Of a stretch of DNA of 64,000 nucleotides, positions 16,761 to 24,124 are shown one piece after another. The first letter of the stretch is position 1, and every line of letters starts with the position of its first letter. The translations under genes were made by a program, and so were the position numbers. Below the pieces are notes generated by a model, which saw only the letters and a list, made by a program, of their open reading frames with translations, had not been told where the DNA came from and ran no database searches. Source of the stretch: an uncultured Macellibacteroides sp. (lineage in GTDB: Bacteria > Bacteroidota > Bacteroidia > Bacteroidales > Tannerellaceae); the NCBI RefSeq assembly GCF_963667135.1, contig NZ_OY762974.1, positions 2,108,001-2,172,000 on the forward strand, given 5' to 3'.

Positions 16761-18122
16761 CTACTTCTCGTATTTACTTATTTTACGATACAGGGCAAAA
16801 CGAGAGATTCCCAATAAGTCTGCTGCCTGATTCATGTTTCCGTTGCTCAGACCTAAAGCCCTCTCAATCGTATTTTTTTCTACTGTTTCCAGATTAAAAC
16901 TTTCCTCCGCTTTCTTGTAAGAAGGCATTGGTTTAAACAAGAAATCGTCTGCATTAAGGATATATCCAGAACAAAGAATTACTGCGCGTTCAATGGCATG
17001 TTGTAATTCGCGCACATTTCCCGGCCAGTTGTATTCCTTGAGTTTACGCGAGGCAGACGCTGAAAGACTTCTGATCTCCTTTTTGTATTTTCTTGCGTAA
17101 CATTGCGTAAAGTGATTGGCAAGCAGTAGTATATCGTTTCCTCGCTCGCGAAGCGGCGGTATATGTAGCTCAATGGTATTGATGCGATACAAAAGGTCTT
17201 GTCTGAATTCACCTTTCGCAACCATTTCATGAATATCTGCATTTGTCGCACAAATAAGGCGTACATTAATGGGGGTAGGAGTGATGGCACCAAGACGAAT
17301 AATATGCTTCTTCTCAATAACCGTAAGCAGTTTAGATTGCATGGCCGGTAACAAGTTCCCAATTTCATCCAAGAAAAGAGTGCCTCCGGATGCAATCTCA
17401 AAACGCCCCTGCTTCTCTTTCTTAGCATCGGTAAAGGCTCCTTTCACATACCCGAAAAGCTCGCTTTCAAACAGTTGTTCTGGTATACTCCCCAAATCAA
17501 TATGAACGAACGATTTGCCGGCCCGTGGCGAGTTGGTGTACAGCAAATGGGCTATTAGGTCTTTTCCGGTACCGTTCTCACCCAGAATAAAGATATTGGC
17601 ATCTGTATCTTTTAATTTTTCGATGGTCCCGAATAACTTTTGCATTGCCTGGCTTTCACCTATAATTTCCGGTAAGATATGGTTGCTTTCCAATGCTGCT
17701 ACCTGCTGCTTGAGATTGGATATCTCGCTCTTGCTTTTTCGGAGTTCCAGGGCCGCAGCAACTGTCGCAAGCAGTTTTTCCTTTTCCCAGGGTTTGGATA
17801 TAAAATCGGTAGCACCCGCCTTGATTGCTCTAACGGCTTTGTCGGTATCGGCATAAGCGGTAATGAAGATAACCACAGTATCCGGATCTGCCTTTTTGAT
17901 TTTTTCGAGCCAAAAGAAACCCTCTTGTCCGCTGCTTGCATCACGATTGAAATTCATATCCAGCAGAATAACATCCGGATGAAACGTTGAAATGAAATGT
18001 TCGATACGTTCGGGTTGCGTAGTTACTTTCACCTTTTCTACATGTGGTTGTAAAAGCAGGTTAAGCGCGAACAGAATATCTTCGTTGTCGTCTACAATCA
18101 GTATGTTACCTTGTTTATGCAT
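16761..18122 (-). CDS. Sigma-54-dependent response regulator (NtrC family)
   Basis: This is a 453-residue regulator with three domains. The receiver has ILIVDDN and the phospho-acceptor Asp at residue 55 in LLDMNF. The AAA+ domain has Walker A GENGTGKD at 181-188, Walker B GGTLFLDEIG at 246-255, and an R-finger region. The C-terminal Fis-type helix-turn-helix is NMNQAADLLGISRFALYRKI. The loop that touches sigma-54 reads GAFTDA (228-233) instead of GAFTGA. I chose the ATG at 18122, which starts right before the receiver; 23 further codons upstream are AT-rich leader and hold the palindromic sites. It is transcribed with the kinase and divergently from the exporter operon. Confidence 0.93.
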   Translation of the reverse strand: MHKQGNILIVDDNEDILFALNLLLQPHVEKVKVTTQPERIEHFISTFHPDVILLDMNFNRDASSGQEGFFWLEKIKKADPDTVVIFITAYADTDKAVRAIKAGATDFISKPWEKEKLLATVAAALELRKSKSEISNLKQQVAALESNHILPEIIGESQAMQKLFGTIEKLKDTDANIFILGENGTGKDLIAHLLYTNSPRAGKSFVHIDLGSIPEQLFESELFGYVKGAFTDAKKEKQGRFEIASGGTLFLDEIGNLLPAMQSKLLTVIEKKHIIRLGAITPTPINVRLICATNADIHEMVAKGEFRQDLLYRINTIELHIPPLRERGNDILLLANHFTQCYARKYKKEIRSLSASASRKLKEYNWPGNVRELQHAIERAVILCSGYILNADDFLFKPMPSYKKAEESFNLETVEKNTIERALGLSNGNMNQAADLLGISRFALYRKISKYEK

Positions 18123-18157
18123 ATTGCAAATATACGTATATATCTGTATATAATAGG

Positions 18158-18192
18158 TGCGATAACGCATCATGTTTGTGCGAAAATGCACA
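18158..18192. promoter_or_regulatory. Paired inverted-repeat site, probable enhancer for the NtrC-like regulator
   Basis: Two related semi-palindromes lie on the same face of the helix: GTGCGATAACGCAT (core 18158-18169) and GTGCGAAAATGCAC (core 18177-18192). The matching GTGCGA words begin 21 bp apart, two helical turns. They sit in the divergent gap about 70-90 bp upstream of the -24/-12 element, the usual place for an upstream activating sequence. Confidence 0.65.
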
Positions 18193-18245
18193 TAAATATT
18201 TAGCGGGTCAATTGATATCTCTTTGTAAATTAGAATTTTATACTC

Positions 18246-18262
18246 TTGGCATCCCTTTTGTA
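18246..18262 (+). promoter_or_regulatory. Candidate sigma-54 (-24/-12) promoter of the exporter operon
   Basis: TTGGCATCCCTTTTGTA matches the sigma-54 consensus TTGGCACGNNNNTTGCW at most key positions; the -12 GC is GT. The GG and the -12 G are spaced correctly. The predicted start of transcription would be at about the ATG of the tolC-like gene, which is unusually close. Confidence 0.6.
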
Positions 18263-18273
18263 TCTTATTTTAT

Positions 18274-19728
18274 ATGAAAAATGTAGTCTGCATACTGTTT
18301 ATTCTGCTTGCCTTTAATAAGGTATATGCCAGTGATACGCTTCGTATCACATTGGATGAGGCTGTGCAACTTGCTCAAAAACAATCTCCGCAAGCAATTG
18401 CGGCACGTCATCAGTTCAGGGCTGCGTATTGGGCATGGCGATCACATAAAGCCGATTACTTGCCCGGGATCACTTTTAATTCCAATACAACACTAAACCG
18501 CTCTATAAGTTCAATTACTTTTTCCGACGGAAAAGATGGATTTGTGCACCGTAATCAGCTACTGAATGATGGAGCTATTACGATTAGTCAAAATCTGTCT
18601 TTTCTGGGAGGAAATGTCTATTTTCAAACAGGGTTGCAGCGATTGGATATCTTTTCAGACAAACAGGTATCCTATAAGTCGACACCTTTGGTAATAGGAT
18701 ACTCCCAAAACCTTTTTGGATATAATTACCTGAAGTGGAATAAAAAAATCGAACCGGTACGATATACACAGGCAAAGAAGTTGTATATCGAAACACTTGA
18801 ATTAGTTGCAGCTACAGCTGTTAGTAAATTCTTTCAATTGGCTACAGCACAAAGTAATTGGAGATCGGCCGCATATAACTATGCCGCGGCAGATACATTA
18901 TTCCAATATGCCCGGGGGCGTTATAAAATTGGAACCATTACCGAAAACGAGATGTTGCAACTGGAAATAAACTTTCTATCGGAGCAGACCAATAAACTAA
19001 ACGCAGCCATCGAGGTAAACGATAATGTGCAGGATTTGCGAAGCTTTCTGGGCATAAACAACACGGTAGAAATAGAAACAATTGTAAGCGAATCTGTGCC
19101 GGTATTTATTGTTCCGGAAAAGGATGCTCTTAATTATGCCCATCGAAATAGTCCGGATCTGGAATCGTTTGCCTTACAGGAGCTTGAGGCCGAAAGTCTG
19201 GTGGCAAATACCAAAGCGGCCAATCGATTGAAAGCAGATCTGTATGTACAGTTCGGATTAACGCAGACAGACCAAACCCTGCGTTCTGCCTACCGAAGTC
19301 CCCTTGACCAGCAGTTTGTAAGCCTGGGTATACGTGTCCCTATACTTGACTGGGGAGTTGGCAAAGGTAAGGTTGAAGTCGCTAAAAGTAACTTGTCAAA
19401 AATAAAGACCAATATGGCACAGGCACGAACAGACTTTGAGGCCAATGTACTCAAAATCGTGAAGCAGTTTAATTTACAGTCGGATAAAATCCTGATTGCT
19501 CAGAAGACTGCAAATCGCGCTGTAAGAAGGAATGAAGTTGCTTATAGACTGTATTTACTGGGTAAGTCCACTGTGCTAGATCTGAATGCCTCAATCTCCG
19601 AAAAAGACAGTTCGCAACGTGCCTATATTAACGAACTTAAAATTTATTGGAGTCTTTATTATGGACTACGCAGTATTACAGGGTACGATTTTACATCAAA
19701 TACTCCCATTTATTTACCAGAAGAATAA
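18274..19728 (+). CDS. TolC-family outer-membrane efflux protein
   Basis: This is a 484-residue protein with a signal peptide (ending near VYASD) and the two long helical repeats of TolC-type channels: ITLDEAVQLAQKQSP at the start and a second repeat beginning near residue 280 (DALNYAHRNSPDLESFALQELEAES is the family pattern). TolC-like trimers form the outer-membrane duct of tripartite exporters. It is the first gene of a five-gene operon with an adaptor, two permeases and an ATPase, which strongly supports this role. A sigma-54-type promoter candidate lies directly upstream. The substrate is unknown. Confidence 0.92.
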   Translation: MKNVVCILFILLAFNKVYASDTLRITLDEAVQLAQKQSPQAIAARHQFRAAYWAWRSHKADYLPGITFNSNTTLNRSISSITFSDGKDGFVHRNQLLNDGAITISQNLSFLGGNVYFQTGLQRLDIFSDKQVSYKSTPLVIGYSQNLFGYNYLKWNKKIEPVRYTQAKKLYIETLELVAATAVSKFFQLATAQSNWRSAAYNYAAADTLFQYARGRYKIGTITENEMLQLEINFLSEQTNKLNAAIEVNDNVQDLRSFLGINNTVEIETIVSESVPVFIVPEKDALNYAHRNSPDLESFALQELEAESLVANTKAANRLKADLYVQFGLTQTDQTLRSAYRSPLDQQFVSLGIRVPILDWGVGKGKVEVAKSNLSKIKTNMAQARTDFEANVLKIVKQFNLQSDKILIAQKTANRAVRRNEVAYRLYLLGKSTVLDLNASISEKDSSQRAYINELKIYWSLYYGLRSITGYDFTSNTPIYLPEE

Positions 19729-19760
19729 ATTATTAATTAAGCAAACCAATAATATACAAA

Positions 19761-21065
19761 ATGGATAATCAGAATCCTTTAAATACCTTTCATGAGTCGC
19801 CTGAGGCATCGATGGACAAGCCTCTCCCGAAGAGATCTGTTTGGGTGCGGTACAGATTGTATATGTCGGCGTTAACCGTTTTTTGTGTTTTTATAATGTT
19901 TGTGATTTATAATTTGTCGGGAGTAAAGAAACTGCGAATTGATGTCAATAAAATTGGTATTACAGAAGTAAAAGAAACAAAGTTTCTCGATTATGTGGAT
20001 GCAGAGGGAATTGTGCAACCCATCTTTACGATCAAACTCAATGTGTTGGAGGCCGGTATGGTACAGCAATTGGTTGCAGAAGAGGGGGCTATGTTGCACA
20101 AAGGAGATACAATTTTAGTAATGAATAATCCTGAACTGAACCGTATAATTGAAGAGCAAGAAGACGAATGGCAGAAACAACGCATCCTTTATCAGGAGAG
20201 AAGGCTGGAAATGGAGCAAAAAACAATACTTTTGAAGCAGCAGACGTTGCAAGCAGAATTTGAACTGAACCGGTTGGAAAAAGACTACTTGTTAGGCGAA
20301 GAGGAGTTTAAGATGGGTGTTAAGAGTAAGGCTCAGCTTGAGGTACAACGTGATGAGTATACTTTCAAGGCAAGAAGTACAGCTTTGTTATTGTATGGGC
20401 TCAAACAGGACAGTTCAGCCACTTGTTTAAGACGTGAATCAATGGAAAACGATCTGGAGCGTGCCCGGAAAAACAGATTGCACACAGGTAAAAGATTGGA
20501 TAACTTAGTTGTGCGAGCTCCTATGGATGGTCAGCTTAGTTTTTTGAATGTAACACTCGGACAGCGAGTGGGGCAAGCAGAGAATATTGGAGAAATTAAG
20601 GTGATGGACAATTATAAGATAAATACGTTGTTAAGTGAGTATTATATCGATCGTATCATGGTGGGACTACCGGCATCAGTAACTTATCAGGGTAAGAAAT
20701 ATCCGTTAAGGGTATCGAAGGTTGTTCCCGAAGTAAAAGATCGTCAGTTTAAGGTAGATCTGGTTTTTACCGGAGAGAAACCGGAGAATGTACGTATCGG
20801 AAAAAGCTATCGGGTACAGGTGGAGTTGGGCTTGCCCGAAACAGCAATCGTGATTCCACGGGGAGATTTTTACCAATCTACAGGAGGGCATTGGATTTAT
20901 AAGTTGAATGAGTCTGGAAACAAAGCCATTCGCACATCCATAACTGTCGGCAGGCAAAATCCAGTACAGTATGAAATCCTAAGTGGATTGAGTTCTGGAG
21001 AAAGAGTGGTGGTTAACGGATATGCCCGTTTGGGAGATGTGGAAGAATTGATAATAAATGAGTAG
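19761..21065 (+). CDS. Periplasmic adaptor (HlyD/MacA-like membrane-fusion protein)
   Basis: This is a 434-residue protein: a short cytoplasmic N-terminus, one membrane helix (about 31-50), a lipoyl-like half (LEAGMVQQLVAEEGAMLHKGD), a long coiled coil (about 130-240, rich in Glu/Lys/Leu/Gln), the second lipoyl half (VRAPMDGQLSFL) and beta-barrel domains. Adaptors of this type link the inner-membrane ABC permease to the TolC channel. It starts 32 bp after the tolC-like gene, in the same operon. The membrane anchor rather than a lipobox places it nearer HlyD/MacA than AcrA. Confidence 0.9.
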   Translation: MDNQNPLNTFHESPEASMDKPLPKRSVWVRYRLYMSALTVFCVFIMFVIYNLSGVKKLRIDVNKIGITEVKETKFLDYVDAEGIVQPIFTIKLNVLEAGMVQQLVAEEGAMLHKGDTILVMNNPELNRIIEEQEDEWQKQRILYQERRLEMEQKTILLKQQTLQAEFELNRLEKDYLLGEEEFKMGVKSKAQLEVQRDEYTFKARSTALLLYGLKQDSSATCLRRESMENDLERARKNRLHTGKRLDNLVVRAPMDGQLSFLNVTLGQRVGQAENIGEIKVMDNYKINTLLSEYYIDRIMVGLPASVTYQGKKYPLRVSKVVPEVKDRQFKVDLVFTGEKPENVRIGKSYRVQVELGLPETAIVIPRGDFYQSTGGHWIYKLNESGNKAIRTSITVGRQNPVQYEILSGLSSGERVVVNGYARLGDVEELIINE

Positions 21066-21081
21066 CTAATAATAATAAAAT

Positions 21082-23382
21082 ATGATTTTGTATTATCTAA
21101 AAGTTGCATGGAGAAACCTTCTGAAATATAAGGCTCAGTCTTTCATCAGTATCATGGGCCTGGCAATAGGATTTATGGCTTTTTCATTTACGATGTCCTG
21201 GATTTCGTTCGAAGATTCGTACGACTCCTTTAATCCCGATGCCGACCGTATTTATCAGGTGGTAAAGGTAGATCCTAAATTACCTGGTGGCATACAAAAG
21301 ACAACCCCCGGGCCATTGCCTCTTTATCTTGAATCTTCATTTCCGGAGGTTGAGGCTGCTACATCTGCCTATGCATACAAGGGGTTCTTTTATTTTAATA
21401 ATCAGAAAGATTCTATTGCCGATTGTTTTCAGATCATTACGGATACTTCGTTTTTTAATGTGTTCTATGCTGATAGTAAACCTCTTATCAAACAGACTAT
21501 CCCTTCGGATGTATTTTATGCCTCGGAATCAATGATGCAGCGGCTGAATGCAATGGGCGGAGATTCTGTTTCTTTTTTTTCAGGATCAATTCCCGATAGA
21601 AGTTACCATAGCAATGTTCCCTTTGATGTAATACAACTAATTCCACGTCAACAGAGTAAAGATAACGATTGTACTTGGTGTAGATACAACGCCATTACAT
21701 TTCTCAAAGTTAGAGAAGATGCCGATGTTAATGCGTTGGCAAAAAAAATGAGTCATATTGAAGTTGAAAATTCTCAACAAGGTATAATCTCTTTCCAGCT
21801 TATTCCGTTGAGAAAAGTACACTATCAGATTCCAAGTGAAGAGACTAACATTCAGTTTAATCATTTAAAGATTTTTGTAGCGGTTTCTTTGATGGTTATT
21901 TTTTGCGGTCTTTTTAATTATCTTATGCTCTTTGTAAACAGAATAAAAATGAGAGGGAAAGAGCTTGCCCTTCGAAAAGCAAATGCTTCGTCAGACAAAC
22001 AACTTCTGATGATGTTGATGACAGAATTCTTGTTGGTTTTGTTTATATCTCTTTTCATAGGAGGCTTACTAACCGAATGTCTTTACCCCTCATTTTTGAA
22101 ACTGTCGATGATAGAGGCTCCAAGAACTTATTTTATGCTTGAGGCATTATTGTATGGTTGTTCAATTGCCATAATTTCGATTATTACGGCTTTTTCCCCC
22201 ATTCGGTTGTTAATGAAGCGAAGTATCAGGGAAAATATTCAGCCGGAGACAAAAATGTTTGGAGGGATTCAAAATCGGTTTACGGTCATAAGCTTGTTGA
22301 TACAATTGATATTTGGAGTGTTGTTGCTATTTTGCTCTGTTGTTTTTTATATGCAGTTGCGAAATTTAAATCGTTCGGATATCGGATTTGACAGATTCAA
22401 TATTAACACAATCCAATCCTGGTCTGGAGCTGTTCCCATTGATGAAATCCGAAAGATTAAGGGCGTAGAAGAGGTAATGCCGTTTTTTCCTATTTTTTTA
22501 CCGCGTGGCGGAAGATCAAGTTTTAATATCTCGGAGACCGGTGACAAGAAATTTCCTGAAGAGGTGGAATTTGAAATTTTTAATGTGAATGGTCCTGACT
22601 TTACTCAATTTTTCTCTATCCCTATTCTGTCCGGACGGAATCTCAGAGAGGGGATAGAGGAAGAATGCCTTATTAATGAAACTGCCAAGCGACTGCTTGG
22701 CTATGATGATCCAGTAGGGAAAAAACTACAAAATTGGCTTATCGTTGGTGTCATTCCTGATCTGTATATAGATTCGCCACTTTTGCCTGTTCTGCCTGGA
22801 GTATACAGATCCCAGCAGAGCAAAGAACCGGATAATGGAGGTCTCTCTGGTTTTTATGTTTATCGATATAGTCCGGACAATAGAATTGAAACCGAACAGG
22901 CTATTTTAGCTGTATTTGCTAAAAATGGTGTAACAAAGGGAGTCACCATACTAAATATGGATGATGTTTATACTGATTATACCAAATCCGAACGATATCT
23001 GCTTGTTTTGTTGGGATTGATGACCTTAGTTGCTCTTCTGATTGTGACTTTTGGGGTATATTCCATGATTACATTTTCATGTAATCAACGGAGAAAAGAG
23101 ATTGCGATCCGCAAAGTGAATGGAGCACGCATAGCAGAGATATTTATGTTGTTTATCAAACAATTCGTTTTTGTAACCGTACTTGCGTGTATTATCGCAT
23201 TTCCGATAGGTGTTTATGTTATGCAACGCTGGTTGGAACAATATGTTTGCCGGATCCGTTTGGAGTGGTGGATTTTTGTAAGTGTGTTTAGTTTGGTTCT
23301 TCTGATTGTAATTGGCGGAATCCTATCTAAATTATATAAGGCAGCCAGTGAAAACCCCGCTGAAACAGTGAAATCCGTGTGA
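21082..23382 (+). CDS. ABC exporter permease, FtsX/MacB type (first)
   Basis: This is a 766-residue permease made of two FtsX units: a first helix with MGLAIGFMAFSF, a large periplasmic MacB-like domain (about 45-260), three helices, a fifth helix near 400, a second periplasmic domain (about 425-640) and three more helices. The cytoplasmic coupling motif RKEIAIRKVNGA near residue 675 and the C-terminal NPAETVKSV are standard in Bacteroidetes proteins of this class. It starts 16 bp after the adaptor gene. With the ATPase it should drive extrusion from the periplasm or inner membrane. Confidence 0.9.
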   Translation: MILYYLKVAWRNLLKYKAQSFISIMGLAIGFMAFSFTMSWISFEDSYDSFNPDADRIYQVVKVDPKLPGGIQKTTPGPLPLYLESSFPEVEAATSAYAYKGFFYFNNQKDSIADCFQIITDTSFFNVFYADSKPLIKQTIPSDVFYASESMMQRLNAMGGDSVSFFSGSIPDRSYHSNVPFDVIQLIPRQQSKDNDCTWCRYNAITFLKVREDADVNALAKKMSHIEVENSQQGIISFQLIPLRKVHYQIPSEETNIQFNHLKIFVAVSLMVIFCGLFNYLMLFVNRIKMRGKELALRKANASSDKQLLMMLMTEFLLVLFISLFIGGLLTECLYPSFLKLSMIEAPRTYFMLEALLYGCSIAIISIITAFSPIRLLMKRSIRENIQPETKMFGGIQNRFTVISLLIQLIFGVLLLFCSVVFYMQLRNLNRSDIGFDRFNINTIQSWSGAVPIDEIRKIKGVEEVMPFFPIFLPRGGRSSFNISETGDKKFPEEVEFEIFNVNGPDFTQFFSIPILSGRNLREGIEEECLINETAKRLLGYDDPVGKKLQNWLIVGVIPDLYIDSPLLPVLPGVYRSQQSKEPDNGGLSGFYVYRYSPDNRIETEQAILAVFAKNGVTKGVTILNMDDVYTDYTKSERYLLVLLGLMTLVALLIVTFGVYSMITFSCNQRRKEIAIRKVNGARIAEIFMLFIKQFVFVTVLACIIAFPIGVYVMQRWLEQYVCRIRLEWWIFVSVFSLVLLIVIGGILSKLYKAASENPAETVKSV

Positions 23383-23430
23383 TTCCATCTTACGAGTAAA
23401 GAAAGAATAATAATATGTAATTTTACTATC

Positions 23431-24108
23431 ATGATTAAAACAGTTGATTTAAAAAAGATTTTTCGATCGGAAGAGGTTGAAACATGGGCGTTGAACGACG
23501 TAAATATTGAGATTAAGGAAGGCGAATTTGTGGCTATAATGGGGCCTTCGGGTTGTGGGAAGTCAACCCTGCTTAATATACTCGGTTTGTTGGATAATCC
23601 CTCTTCCGGATCCTACATACTGAATGGAACAGATGTGTCGCATCTGAAAGAGGGTAATAGAACCGACCTGCGTAAAGGTGTGATTGGATTCGTGTTCCAG
23701 AGTTTTAATTTGATTGAAGAGCTCAATGTTTTTGAAAATATCGAATTACCCTTGCTTTATATGAAGATTCCCGCAAACGAACGAAAAAAGCGAGTGAATG
23801 AAGCAATGACACGAATGGCCATATCACACAGAAAAAAGCATTTTCCCCAACAGCTTTCGGGCGGTCAGCAACAGCGTGTTGCCATTGCACGTGCAGTGGT
23901 TGCAAACCCCAGATTGATTCTTGCCGATGAGCCCACCGGAAATCTTGATAGTAAAAACGGTGCTGAGGTGATGAATCTGTTGTCCGATTTAAACAGGGAA
24001 GGTACTACCATCGTAATGGTTACCCACAGTGAACACGATGCAGGATATGCTTCAAGGATAATAAATTTATTTGATGGAAGGGTTGTACCTGAAATGATTT
24101 CCCATTGA
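23431..24108 (+). CDS. ABC transporter ATPase (LolD/MacB-type)
   Basis: This is a 225-residue nucleotide-binding protein with all ABC motifs: Walker A GPSGCGKST, Q-loop VFQSFNL, signature LSGGQQQR, Walker B LILADEPTG and switch His in VTHSEHD. Length and the DVSHLKEGNRTDLR stretch are typical of the LolD/FtsE/MacB ATPase group that pairs with FtsX-type permeases. It lies between the two permease genes, so one ATPase dimer probably serves a heterodimeric permease pair. Confidence 0.95.
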   Translation: MIKTVDLKKIFRSEEVETWALNDVNIEIKEGEFVAIMGPSGCGKSTLLNILGLLDNPSSGSYILNGTDVSHLKEGNRTDLRKGVIGFVFQSFNLIEELNVFENIELPLLYMKIPANERKKRVNEAMTRMAISHRKKHFPQQLSGGQQQRVAIARAVVANPRLILADEPTGNLDSKNGAEVMNLLSDLNREGTTIVMVTHSEHDAGYASRIINLFDGRVVPEMISH

Positions 24109-24124
24109 TTCTAATATAAATAAC

